Shown here piece by piece: positions 28,238 to 45,194 of a stretch of DNA of 64,000 nucleotides. The stretch covers positions 4,071,031 to 4,135,030 of the forward strand of contig OX030958.1 in the NCBI GenBank assembly GCA_943735955.1, in the 5' to 3' direction. This DNA comes from Piscicola geometra (lineage: Eukaryota > Annelida > Clitellata > Hirudinida > Piscicolidae). The notes under the pieces were generated by a model. That model did not search any database. It was not told where the DNA came from and saw nothing but the letters and a program-made list of their open reading frames with translations. How positions within the stretch are numbered: position 1 is the first letter of the stretch; each line of letters starts with the position of its first letter. A program made the translations under genes and the position numbers.

Positions 28238-28341
28238 ATTTCTGTTCACTTCAAATTGTTTGGAGACTCATTTCTTCGCCATGACTTCTCCATCCCTGCA
28301 GAGCCTCCCAGACGAGCACTCAAGCAGCGCTGGAATCAAAG
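28238..28341 (+). CDS. Orphan exon candidate 1
   Basis: Acceptor TTTGAGCAG, then an open frame of 34 residues including ISVHFKLFGDSFLRHDF and IPAEPPRRALKQRW. There is no GT in its 3' part, so the best end is a GC donor (CAAAG|GCACGC, phase 2). The residue pattern looks like real protein. The minus strand is also open here. No family is recognised, and it does not join in phase to the next candidate. Confidence 0.35.
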
Positions 28342-30126
28342 GCACGCGCCATAAATATAACTTTGAAATAATGCACTCAAATGAAAATTAATGTTCTCCT
28401 AAACAACTAACAACGTTTCTCCGGCAGTTTTATCTAACGCGTAAGAAGGGGTTGAAACGAGTGGAAGTGCACTTGATTGAAATTTATTGGGTCTCCACTG
28501 CATCATACTTACAGCTCCGTATTTATAGGGCTGCTGCAATGGTGCGTCGTGGCGGGGTTTCGTTTTGTGGCTATTCAAGCGTGCTTTATGCTCCAATTAA
28601 GAAGTGATTTAAGGGCGCAAGACAGAAGCTATCTGGCCACGACTTAGAACCCCCCTTATGCCACCTTTCATCTCATTTTGCAGAAAAATGTAATCTATTT
28701 TGTGCATGCACGCTGTGAGTTTTGTGTGGATATTGTGAGTTATAAAGTTAATTAAAAGTGTGTTAATCAGTTTGGTGTGGGTGTTTTTAGTCATTCTAGT
28801 TCTCTGGCTCAGAGTATCACTTGAAATGCTTTCGCGTTATCAGTGTGTGTTTATCTTTTGGAAATGCAAGGTTTGGACTGTGTGTTCGTGTTCATATGTG
28901 TATGTTTGTGTGCGTGTTTGTATGTGTTTGTGCGTGTTTGTGTGTGTGTTTGTGCATGTTTGTGTGTGTTTGTGTGTGTGTTTTTGTGAGTTTTTGTGTG
29001 TTTGTGTGTGTGTTTTTGTGAGTTTGTGTGTGTGTGTGTAAACACTCGAATGGGCCTCATGATTGACGCATAGCTGTGCAGCCTGAGGTTTTGCTTAATG
29101 CACTAATCACATCACACACTTCAAATCATTCTCATCCCCCACAAACACACGCCAAACACAAATAAACAAATTAAAAAACAAATAACAAATACGTATGATT
29201 TTTTAATGTTTACTCTCAAATGAATTAAAAATTATTGGAGTCTTTTTCATTATCAAAAACAATCCAAGGTAATTTTTTTATGACAAGCACAATCATAATT
29301 ACTAAGCTTTATGTCTTAATCACCTTTTTCCATTGATTAGACTACGCACAAATATTAATAGTCTGTCAACCATTAAGAAATTGACATTTTAACTTCAAAA
29401 CACATAATTACCCACAGCAAAAAATTACATAAATCGACTTGACGAATATACGTTATAGTTTCGAAGGAAAACTAGACAAAGTTTATCGAAATTAACTCAA
29501 GTTAGATACTTTAAATAGAACGAAAGACAACAAAATACATCATATTAATTCCCGTACACGCACAGAATAAGCCCACTCCCTCACACTTTCAAAAACTAAC
29601 ACATACTCAAACACTTAGTGTGGTTTATTTGCTAGAGGTAACATCTAGTTTACAATTAATCGTTTAATTATCTACATTATCTACCAATTCTCAAAATAGA
29701 GTTTCTATTTATTGTTATTAATATATCTGAGATAGTTGCATTATTTCATAAGTAGACACACATTCCAAGTGTTTTTGAATAAGTCACATGTTATAGGTGC
29801 TTAATTATGGAATGCATTAAGCCTTTTAGGCCGCTGCCGTGTCTAGGCGGGTGTTTTGTTTTTCCATTTTCCTCTTATTTTTCAAAGGAAAAATATTTAT
29901 TTAATTTTTTACTTTTAACATGATTTTCGCGATTTTCATTAAACCTAAACAATATCTTTAGTACTTTAATAATATTTTATTCATCTTATAGACTATAATG
30001 AAAATTTAGTTGTACTACAAGTTATATTACAACTAAATTTTCATTCAAATGAGAAACTGAGTTTCTTGTAAGATATCGGTATAAGCAATATTAAAGAGAG
30101 CAAAAATGAAATAATGTGAATTTCAG
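28342..30126. other. No confident gene; GT-rich then CA-rich tracts
   Basis: A pocket at 28429-28600 is open on both strands; the minus reading ends at a strong donor (GCT|GTAAGTATG at about 28510). Tracts of TGTGTGTTTG type (about 28885-29040) and CA-rich type (about 29108-29170) follow. The rest is AT-rich. Confidence 0.35.
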
Positions 30127-30263
30127 AGTTCTCACCTGATGTGCAACAGCTTAAAGAAGTCCCAGGTCAAACAAAAACAAGTTCAAAACTTGGTCAAGGC
30201 CTGGTTCGTGACCAAATTCAAGGATTCTTCTACAATTTCTGTTTTTTGGGAGTGAAACTCTTG
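30127..30263 (+). CDS. Orphan exon candidate 2
   Basis: Bounded by a good acceptor (GTGAATTTCAG) and donor (CTCTTG|GTAAAC). Only one of the three frames is open, giving 45 residues (FSPDVQQLKEVPGQ..., GLVRDQIQGFFYNF, FLGVKLL). The clean boundaries and mixed composition inside very AT-rich DNA suggest a true exon. I do not recognise the protein, and I found no confident flanking exons. Confidence 0.45.
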
Positions 30264-33200
30264 GTAAACAGTAAAATATTTTATTTATTTATTAGTATTC
30301 AATCAATCAATTTAAAATAATTTAAAAAATCTTTTATAAGATTAACTAAAAGAAAATGCTGATTTAGTATAAGGAAAAAGTCGCAAATTGTGGAAACACA
30401 AATTTAACATTAATCAATTAAAACAACAAGCGTCGTATGATGGTATAAAGCCCAAAGTACTCCTGAGGACATGTACTTGGAAAAGAGTCGTTTTAAAATT
30501 AATTTTTTTCGTGACTACTTTTAAAATTAGAAAAAAATATTTTCTTTAAAGCCCCCTTCCATTGACTCTCATCTACCATTAAGCCAGCGAAGAAATAGGA
30601 AGATAACTCCATTAGCACTCTACCTAAAAGCATTCAAAATAAAAAAAATCGTTAAAAACAAAACCACCGCTTTATATTTTATTTCAACCCTTTTTAAAGA
30701 AAGCAATTTAAAATCAACAATATAATAACAAATATAACAAAACTTTTTATTTATCCAAGCAAAACAAAAGCACTATCTTCAACGACAAAAACACAAACAA
30801 CAATATTTAATATTCATTAATCTACTTGTGCCTTTGTGTGTTGTGGAAGCATTAGTGATGAAAGCTTCTAAAAGCATACGCCTAAATTGGATACAAAATT
30901 AAGAAACTTTTCCTTCTGCGTCTACGTGAATCTATGCGTGACTATGTGTATGAGAATGCCAATAAAAATAAAAATTTAGTCTTATAAATTATCAATCTTC
31001 CTATTTTTTTCCATTTAGTTTAAAAATGATCTTTGTGAAAAAATAGGACATTTTAATATTTACTTGTAGCTCAACACCAACACTTTTCGCCATATTCTAA
31101 ATTTGTCCCCCAAATATTTTTCCACAAAACAATTAATTTACATTTTTTCAGAAAGTTACGTTTTAACTAATCTATTAATCTGAAAACTATTCAAACTATT
31201 TTTTAATAAAACATATGTTTTCTCATCTATCTAAAAAATCAGGATGTCAAGTTCACGTACTGAGTTTAGTCTTAAATTTTCCAATTAATTAAACTCTTTG
31301 TGGAAAGACAACCCCTCCCAATATTTGACTACTTAATAAAAGTAATGCAAACTCTAGACAAATGTATACTTCCCTTGCTTTTCGGTAACTTTCATTTTCC
31401 AAAGAAATAAAACATTTAGTTTTTATATTCCCGCCCTTCTAACGGAATATTTCAATCTGTGTCCTGAATGAGGGTTTTTAAAGGAAATGCAAAATAAATG
31501 CATTTAATCTTATATTGACACTGTTTCTCATCATGTAGAGCTACAACCGTGTTAAAAATTCGAAAGTATTATAATTTTTAAAAATATAATCTTTTCTATG
31601 TGTTAATATGTTTTTAAATTATATCTTATATAAATTGTTGTAAAAGATTTCTAAGATGAAAATTAAAGAAAAACAATATTCATTTATTTAATTTGTTTAT
31701 AAATACTTATTCCTTTAACAGCTGAATTTCTGATTCAGAAAATTAAAAGAATGAAATACAATACAATGTACATTTTTAATTTTCCAATGACGTAAGTGCG
31801 AGACGTTTTAATATGCCAATAGGGTGGAAGGTTTTTCCGTTTGAAGTATTTGGTTTGTTAAAACACCTACTGTGGTGATATTGAAATCGTGTGGAAAGGT
31901 AATATGGGAAAATTGTAGAGGAGAAGGGATTGTGGATTGTGTAGTTGAGAAAGGTTTGGGAGTGTTGCAATTTGTGTTTGTTGTGCTTTTAAGCTACTTT
32001 TTAAGGGTTTATGGATGTAAAAGTGTCAATTTTTTATTGCCCAAAATATTTATCTATTTTGATTAAAACTCATGAAATTTATATTTACCTTTTTATAGTT
32101 TTTTTACTTTCAGGAGTAAAATAATTTTCATAAAAATGAAGAGCGTGTATTTGAATTAGGGGCAAAACTATGGGAATTAATGATAGATAAACAAACCAAA
32201 GATGGCGAGAAAGGCTTCAAGACTTTTTGATAAAGTGGCATACTAATGGAACTGAGAGTGTACAAGAGGAAGGAGTTGGAATTCGAGATGGATAGCAGAA
32301 AAGAAGGGAGAGACGGTGGATGATTGAGAATGAATGTAGAGAACTTGTAGATTATAAAATATCGTTAAATTCAATAGTAAATGTTATGGTTAAACAAATT
32401 TTTGAAGATGGATAGGAAAATAGGATTCTAAATTAAGATCTAAAGGTCTAAAGTACTCTTCTTTTTGAGTGGAACTGTCTAATTCGTCTCAATCTTCTTT
32501 TCCATTCAGTACGGCTCTTGTCATCTTAACACGGTTTTCTTGGTTTCAAATAACAGGTTAAAAGACAAGTCAGTGGTTAGAGAATGAATAAGTTTTATTG
32601 AAAATGTTTTAAGAAACTTGAAAACGTAGGAATGTAAATTAGTTCATTATAAACATCAAAAGGTGAAATAAATGCGGTCTTGGTGAAGAAGGCAAAAAAT
32701 AAATAAAAGCGTCTAACGCTCGGCAGATTGACAGCTGTAATGGGAGTTTATGTGCACTGCATTATTTGAATTGTCACCACTTAAGCACGGGGAGGTCTAT
32801 TGATGAGCCTTCAAAGTTAGTTTAAATGTAAAACTTGCAATTTACCAAAAGCTTTTATGCACTATGATTACCAATAACGACATTTAGCATAATTTTTTTT
32901 TACATTTGCTTTTATGGGTTTTCTATGGTAAACAATGTTTTTCAAATCTCAGAATATAATATTATGAGAGTTTTAAAAAAGTTAAAAATAAATCAAAGAC
33001 GAAAATAAATAAGAATCATTATTTAATAATGGAAAGTCTTAACTCTAAAGTTTAAAGTCAAACTCATAATTTTTATTTAAAATAGTCACTTTAGAATCTA
33101 AAGTTTAGATTAAACAAAAAGTCACTATAAGAAAATATATTTAATACAGTCTTTTTTTAAATCATGAAGCAAAAATAATTATAACATTAAATTATACAAT

Positions 33201-33275
33201 CTTATAAAAATTAAAGAGATTCAACTTTTAATTTCTAGCTACCTATTGCCATTTTATAAGCCAGAATTAGCATCG
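30264..33275. other. Intergenic or intronic, no gene seen
   Basis: Strongly AT-rich with many short A and T runs. A stretch at about 32140-32390 vaguely resembles decayed retroelement sequence. Nothing else is recognised. Confidence 0.4.
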
Positions 33276-33347
33276 GGTCCCGTGGTGTAACGGTTAGCAC
33301 TCAAGACTCTGAATCTTGCGATCCGAGTTCAAATCTCGGCGGAACCT
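33276..33347 (+). tRNA. tRNA-Gln (anticodon CTG)
   Basis: 72-bp cloverleaf: 7-bp acceptor stem, D arm with GTGGTGTAACGGTTAGCAC (A box), anticodon stem CAAGA/TCTTG around loop CTCTGAA, and T arm CCGAG/CTCGG with TTCAAAT (B box GAGTTCAAATCTC). TTTTTT at 33350 serves as the polymerase III stop. It closely resembles animal tRNA-Gln-CTG genes. One acceptor pair is a mismatch (C4 against A69), which could be tolerated or mark a weakened copy. Confidence 0.95.
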
Positions 33348-36973
<3,626 letters not shown>

Positions 36974-37830
36974 ATGGTGGTGGTAATGCTGGAAGTGGGT
37001 GAGGTGGTAGTGATGGTGGTGGTAATGCTGGAAGTGGGTGAGGTGGTAGTGATGGTGGTGGTAATGCTGGAAGTGGGTGAGGTGGTAGTGATGGTGGTGG
37101 TAATGCTGGAAGTGGGTGAGGTGGTAGTGATGGTGGTGGTAATGCTGGAAGTGGGTGAGGTGGTAGTGATGGTGGTGGTAATGCTGGAAGTGGGTGAGGT
37201 GGTAGTGATGGTGGAAGTGGGTGAGGTGGTAGTGATGGTGGAAGTGGTTGAAGTGGTAGTGATGCTGGTGGAAGTGGGTGAGATGGTAGTGATGGTGGAA
37301 GTGGTTGAGGTGGTAGTGATGGTGGAAGTGGGTGAGGTGGTAGTGATGGTGGAAGTGGTTGAAGTGGTAGTGATGCTGGTGGAAGTGGGTGAGGTGGTAG
37401 TGATGGTGGTAGTAATGGTGGAAGTGGGTGAGGTGGTGGAAGTGGTTGAGGTGGTTGAGATGGTGGAAGTGGTTGAGGTGGTAGTGATGCTGGTGGAAGT
37501 GGTTGAGGTGGTAGTGATGCTGGTGGAAGTGGTTGAGGTGGTAGTGATGCTGGTGGAAGTGGGTGAGGTGGTAGTAATGGTGGAAGTGGTTGAAGTGGTA
37601 GTGATGCTGGTGGAAGTGGGTGAGGTGGTAGTGATGCTGGTGGAAGTGGGTGAGGTGGTAGAGATGGTGGTGGAAGTGGGGTGGTGGTAGTAATGGTGGT
37701 GGAAGTGGTTGAAGTGGTAGTGATGCTGGTCGAAGTGGGGTGGTAGTAGTAATGGTGGAAGTGTGGTGGTGGTAGTGATGCTGGTGGAAGTGGGGTGGTG
37801 GTAGTAATGGTGGTGGTCGTTATAGGTGAA
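36974..37830. repeat. 39-bp GGT-rich minisatellite
   Basis: About five perfect copies of a 39-bp unit (begins ATGGTGGTGGTAATGCTGG) pass into shorter, more varied GGAAGTGG/GGTGGTAGTGATG units. Because 39 is a multiple of 3, one frame stays open for 238 codons as Val/Met/Glu repeats. That frame has no other sign of coding. Confidence 0.95.
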
Positions 37831-40800
37831 AAAAAGGGTCGTTTAAATGATGGTTGAAGTGGTCATGATGTTGTTGGTGGTGATTATGGTGTGCATAATA
37901 GTGAAATGGATGCAAAGATTATGGTTGTAGAGATGATGATGATTGGCAAATTGTAACCGAAGCATCATCTGAGTATTAGTGAGGATGAAAGGTGGTAGTG
38001 GCATTGTGGAGTGAAGGTTTTGGTGAGTTTTAAAAATGGTAAAACTAACTATTTTAGTTAGAATTGTTAAAAATTCTAGAAAAAGTGGATGGTAAATATG
38101 ATGTATTTTTTTTTTAAATGAACGAAAAATTAAATGTTTATATATCAATTAGAATTTAAACGTTTTTAAAGACCTTTCACAAACTTAAAAATTTTGAAGA
38201 GCTTCTTTAGATACAAAAAACTAAAACATCAAAGACATAATAGATTATAGTAATTGCTCTTTTTGAGAGGTGAAACAAAACACGTTTTAGGCTAACCAAA
38301 ATATCTAACGTTATCAATAATTGTATTATTATGGTTTATGATTTTATCTTTCTTTATATTACATAATCAACAATTAAAACCTATTCATTATCAATGATAA
38401 AAAATCAAAATTTCAATACAAATAACACCTATTAAAAGAATTATGAAAAGTTGTAACAATAACTTTTATTCCAACAAAATTAACAACAAAAGCAATAAAA
38501 TTCAACTTATAAAACCCTTAAACAGCAACAGAAGCAACCACAACAACAAAAATAACAGCAACAACATCTCAAACGAGCTCTAATGGTAGCGGTATATTAG
38601 GGTGAAGAATGGAGGCTTGAAAGTTATTTAGGAAAACTCCTTAAGTTGTCTTAATAACTAGACTCAACATCTCAGGAAATAATGAGGTGATGATGGCAAG
38701 AGGGGTGTGTGATGGAAGGGTTGAAGTGGCATTGGAGGGTGGACGATGTAGATTTGGTGAAAGGATGCTGATGATGGCGGAGAGGAAATGGTGATGATGA
38801 TGATAGTGAAAAATATGGAAAAAGATGAAAACTATTGGAATAAAGAAATTGATGTTAGCGATAGATTATTATGCTAGATGTAGATTAATGTGATAACGTT
38901 ACTAAAATTAGTTTAAGAATAAACAGTAGTGAGATGTGATGTTGGCGTCTTCGTATTATGACTTTTATATGATTTATTTTTCTGTTTTATATTATTATTT
39001 ATGCGAAAATATTCGCAGATTTTACCTTTCTTTGCTTTTTAAGTGAAGCGCTTTTAGGCGAACGATAATGGGTGATTTAAAAGCATTTCGTCCGCTATCC
39101 GTGTTTTGTTTGTCGCCTATGTCTGCCGTCTGTTTGCTTATATGCTTGTCTTTATTATTTTTCTGAGTCGGTAAAAGCAAAAAAAAAATATATATATAAA
39201 TGTCTTGAAATATACAAACATGGTAAATTTTGAAGAAAAATGCTTTCCTGAAAATAGCTTATAAACCGTATTTTAAAAAAAGCATTGAATGTTTTTTCAA
39301 AAGCTTAGATTCTTTTGTCTTATCTTTAAAATTGGTGTTTCCTATTTTAATTTTTTTTGAATGATTGGAATTACATGGTATACGTTATGTAAATACAAAA
39401 TACTTATCATCGATTACTCGTATAGACTGAAGTATTGCCAGAATACCTGCATGGGTCATCTAATTAATTATCCTTCAATTATTAATATAATTAACTAATC
39501 ATTGTTATTTATTACATTAATCATTGTTATTCATTAAATTAATTATTGTTATTCATTAAATTAATCATTGTTCTACAAATATTCTTTTAATTGAATGCAA
39601 AAAAGCTCTCAAGCACTTAGTATTGCATCTAGGTGTCACTGACTGTAGCAAATTTCCTGAGAAGTCTTGTTGTGAGGATGTTTTTAACATCTCTTTTGTA
39701 TGATTTATAAAGCCTCTTATCTTCTAATTGACCTCTTGATGTAAGTTTGTGTGCGTGTGTGTGTTTGTGTGTATGTATGTGTGTGTGTTTGTGTGTTTGG
39801 TTACGTATGCTTGTGTGTGTGCTTTTATGCGTTTGAAAATAGCTTTTTATGTAGGTGCGTTAATGGGAGATTTGTCAAATAATGCGGCGTCGATATTTGA
39901 ATTGTTGCGAAGTGTTTGTGTTTGTGCCTGCTTCTGGAGAGTGTTTTAAAAGAAGCTGTTTGTGCATCCATCTGTTCCTCTTTGCTTTATTGCTTGTCTA
40001 TTTCGTAAATATATTTTGTCTCGAATAGAATGATTTTTTTGTATTTTTGGAATGATTAAGTGATAAAAATAATAATTGTTTAAAGTATTCTGTCTAGAGC
40101 TTTCAATCAATCCATTAAAAAATTGTAACAATAATTTAAAAAAATTATTCTTAAGTTTAATCTCATTTTAAAATTTTAAATTTTATCCTTATATTGTGGT
40201 TTAATGTGTAGAGATGAAATCTAAATTGTCATAAGGTCCACAACCGACAAGTATGGCTTCTCTTCATTTTTAGATTCTGTGAAAGTGGAAAAAAAATATT
40301 GATGAGAATGTGAAAAAGCAAGAAAAATCGGAAAAATACTGAATTAACTTGGAATGATACCTTTTGATACGCTTGTATTCTTCTTAATGCGATAAAAAGG
40401 TGATTGATCGAATTATATAGACGTGGGTGTAGTTCATTTTTAATTGTAACAAATTATAAAAAAATTAGAATTTGGAAAAGTTTCAAAAAGCAGGGGTGGA
40501 GGATTTGAGAAGAAATATAAAAAATAATTTAGCGAATTTTCAAAGAAATATAAATAATAAACTTGTAAAAAAACAATAATAATAATAATAATATTTTTAT
40601 CTCAATTAAAAATACAATAACAATGACAAGTTCCATCAAGGTAAGTATAGAGAACAAAAGATTAGGAATATAAGGAATAAAAAGAGGCTGACAAAGCCTT
40701 GAGTTATGACTCCACTTAGCGTGACTGTTAATAAATTAAGCGCTAAAAAATTGTTTATTTACATTAGCGCGAATTACTGGAACAACGTTTTTAAGTCATT

Positions 40801-41428
40801 TTTTGCATTTTTCAGGCAAAGTAACTTCCTGGCAATGTTTGAGTCACCTCGGGTCATTAGCCCGTGTCTAACTCCACTCATTGATCTAATTACGGTGCGT
40901 CACTCGGCTATTATGAACGAGCTACTTTTGCAATACTTTTATCGTTTTCATTTATTTTTAATGAACCAACAAAAACAACATTTTTAATCATTTAATTTAA
41001 TAATTTTCTTGTTTAAATAGTGATGGTATATGAATAAAGAGCAAAAAAAGTTGTATGAATCTATACAAACCGGTTGCTCGTATTAAAACTAATAATACTA
41101 CCAAAACAAGCACTAAAGCTAGATCAACCACAAGCACTACTACCACGAGCATCACTTTCACAACTGCCTTCAAACTTAATCCTTATCAATTCATCAACTA
41201 ACCACTATCACTTAAACTCGAAAGCCAATCCGTTCCATTAAAAATCACTTAGTGCTGAAAGTTCCACTAAGCCGCCTTCCATCATTCCGAGCGCTCATCG
41301 CTTGCTGGTGCATGCATTTAAAGAAGAAAGACGCTCAATAAATGGGTTCCAGTTATTTATTGGAGGTTTTTTGAGTAAATTGTAAAGATGAATGGTACAA
41401 ATACACATATACCCAATTTGAAGTACAT

Positions 41429-41643
<215 letters not shown>

Positions 41644-42244
41644 AACCCGCACAAACACAGACACCCACACCCACACACACACACACAAACAGAGTGCACA
41701 TAAAGAGTGGATTGCATTACAAATGAACATTGTTTATCCATCCACCAAGCCACTTAAGAAATTTACAAATATTTTAGCACTATATGTAGATAGTCTTGTG
41801 TGTTTGTTTGTATGTGTATGTTTTTGTCTTTATGTGTGTGTTATTGTTTGTATGTTTTCAGTATTTGTGTTTTTGAAATATATGTGCGTGTGAGAATATC
41901 TTCTAGGGTGTGTTTATTACTCATGAATATATTTTCATTCACAATTATATTCATGAATATAAATTAAGTGAATAAGGAATTAAGTGTTATGAATTGGGAG
42001 ATAGGCGCTTAGTGCATTCGGATAAATTAGATGATTGATGGATGGTAACTCGATATTAGAGAATAATTATAAATAAAGAGAGTGGAGGGTTTGAAAGTGT
42101 GAGTTGATAAGGGCGACCGAAAGTTGAGTGGGAAGATTTGCGAGGCATGGGTGCTTGTGCGTCTGTGAGAAATAAATGTGAGATATTCAATTCCATTCAA
42201 TTTAAAAAGGATTTTATTCAGAAAATAAACAAGGTTAATTACTA

Positions 42245-42448
<204 letters not shown>

Positions 42449-45194
42449 TGTGAGGTATAAATCAGATCGACACTTTTCAAATTGTTGCATTCAGAGGATT
42501 CTTCTTCACAATTGCTTGCCTATAAACGATGCTGTTTGTTTGTTCTCGCTCCTTTATTCTTCCCACATACACACAGATACAAACACAATTATATATAAAA
42601 GCACACAAACAAATACACAAGTGCTTGCACAAAAATACCATTAAAAGAAGTCCAATAAATGGCTTTATCAAAGGGACGAAATAAAAATAAAAGCCAAATC
42701 CCTCTTTAATATCGACTATAAATACAGGTTATTTAATATTTTTCAACATTAAGCACACAAAATATAATATCTATGGAGCCGTAATATCGCTACATCAAAG
42801 CCTCAATTATCGCCCATCACTCGTCTATCTGTGCTTGTTTGCTTTTCTTTTCTCTGTTCTTCGTTAATTGCTCCTTCATAACACCTTATTTGCCAGCTAT
42901 ATACGTCTAATGGCATAGTAAAAACATGTGTATTTATTAAACCATCCAAATTAATTTGTTTGTTGCATATTTGTGAATGTTTGTTCATTTATAGAATATT
43001 CAACTACGAAAATTCATAAATTCAATTTTAAAATCAAAAACCTTTTTTTCCATATGTCATTAAAATATGTTTTCTTGCCTTCCTTCTTTATATTTCGCAT
43101 ATGCGCATTAATCTTCTTGAGAGATGTGCCTTTTAACTTTGAACAAGTGTTTGGGCGCGCCTTTCTAATGGGCTTCCACTTGAAGTGCACCTATAAAGAA
43201 TATTTGCAGCCTATTAATTTATTTGATTTATAAAGATTTTTAAAATGTAATTTTTTAAAAGATTTTAAATTTACTTTATGTTGTATCCATTTCATTTTTC
43301 TAATATTTTCACCGATATATTATTATTTTTTTATGTATAATGTTTGTATCTGTCTATTTGTTTAAATAGTTTAATAATTATGATACATTTGTTATGTTTT
43401 ATAGATAAAATTATTATTAGAAAAATATTTAATTCTTTAAATATTGCAGCATTTCTTGATGTTGCAAACCTTTTAACTTTATTTATGTAAAGAATAAAAT
43501 TTAATATTCTCTTCTGAAAATATTTATTTCTTATTAATTTTCTTGACAATTATGATTTCATTCTTGTTATTTTTTACTAATATCTTATCATCTACTTCAT
43601 CATTCTGCATTCATTAATGTCTACATCATTTTGTTACAAATTACCCTAAACAAATTATTGTTCATACTGCATTTTGTTTCTTAATGGAAAGCATTTAAAA
43701 CAAATGATATATTATGCCTTGCCATTAACAAAGCTTTTACAAGCCTCAAAAACTAATTTTACGTGAATATATCTAAAGATACTTTGAGTATAAATATATT
43801 GCTTTTTTCGAAGGCTTTTAGTTTCTTTGTCAGACTTTAAAAGTATTTTTTAATGATTTATTATTTCTCTTTAATATTATTCGTTCTTGCTTAAAAATTG
43901 AAGTTTAAAACATAAATGTTTTATTTTTATATTTTTAATTGATCGGATAAATATAAGTTTAATGGGATTTTTTCGAAATTGTTAACTGCCACAGTGAAAA
44001 AACATTATTCTAATCAACTCGATCAACTATGAAAAAAACATCTGTTTTCTAAATAAAAAAATTATGAAAACCAAAAAAACGAATAAAATAGTATAATAAT
44101 CTTTTTTGATTCATAAATTGAACAAATTTCTAACAAATTATTCGCAAAATAAAACATCAAGGCTTTTAACTTGGAGAAACAATTTTTCACTAAGATGAAG
44201 TGCCTTGATGGAAATTAGATGAACTTGAGTGTCAATAGAGATTTCAATACTATCGTGTCGACCCTGCTTCATGCAAAAACACTCTAAATAATGAGTCAAC
44301 TACGATTATGTGATTTAAATGGTATTAAACAGTTCATTTAAAAATAAATTGATAATAAAATAAATATTAAAAAAATATTTCTGAAACTTTTTAGATTTCA
44401 ATCAAATGTATAATTCAAAGAATATGTTTAAATATTTAAAATAGACTAAAACTGTTCACGATTCACAAGATATTTTAAAGTGTGGTTAACAGAAAATGAA
44501 TTACATAAATGTATGAACAAGATTGTCGCAGCAATTATTTAAGAAAATTGTATTCCTAATTTGAAAATACAAGCTAACAAACTAAGTTAACAAATTATAA
44601 TCTTTCTTGAAATTATTTTCCCCATTTATAAAATAAAAAAATCAATTAGCAACAACAACGTCCAAACAACTCTTCACAATTACAATTAGGAATATTAAAG
44701 ACTTCAGAGATATATCTTTCGTTTTTAATTCAAATAATATACACAAGAAGAAGCTTTTACAAAGTCTAGAAAAAACTATTTAACGCAATAATTCAAAACC
44801 TCCGTAATACATCCGTCCAACACGTTTTCGCACTTTACTTTTTGAGATTGTGCGCCAAATGAAGAGATTTCGTGTAGTGATACGTTTGGTCTTGTGTGCT
44901 CATCTTAGTCGTTAAATGCACTCGCTTCTTCATTTATATTGACTTTTCTGTTTTAGTTTTCACAATGGCATTTCTTTTTCATCCTTAGTTTTATCATCCT
45001 TACTACAGTAGCTGTGAGCACTATCAGCATTAGTACCAAATTTGTATTTATCTCTTATATAATCTTAGCTTGTATCTTTACTTCCAAAAGGCAATCAGAA
45101 AATTAAATAGCTTTTTTCATTGTCCCTAGTACCACCATTATCCTCATCATTGGGTTTTCGAATAAATCAGCCACCAGAATCATTAGCAACACCT

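Noticed and set aside
36974..37690. 238-residue Val/Met/Glu repeat frame
   Set aside because: The 39-bp minisatellite unit is a multiple of 3, so the frame stays open by chance.
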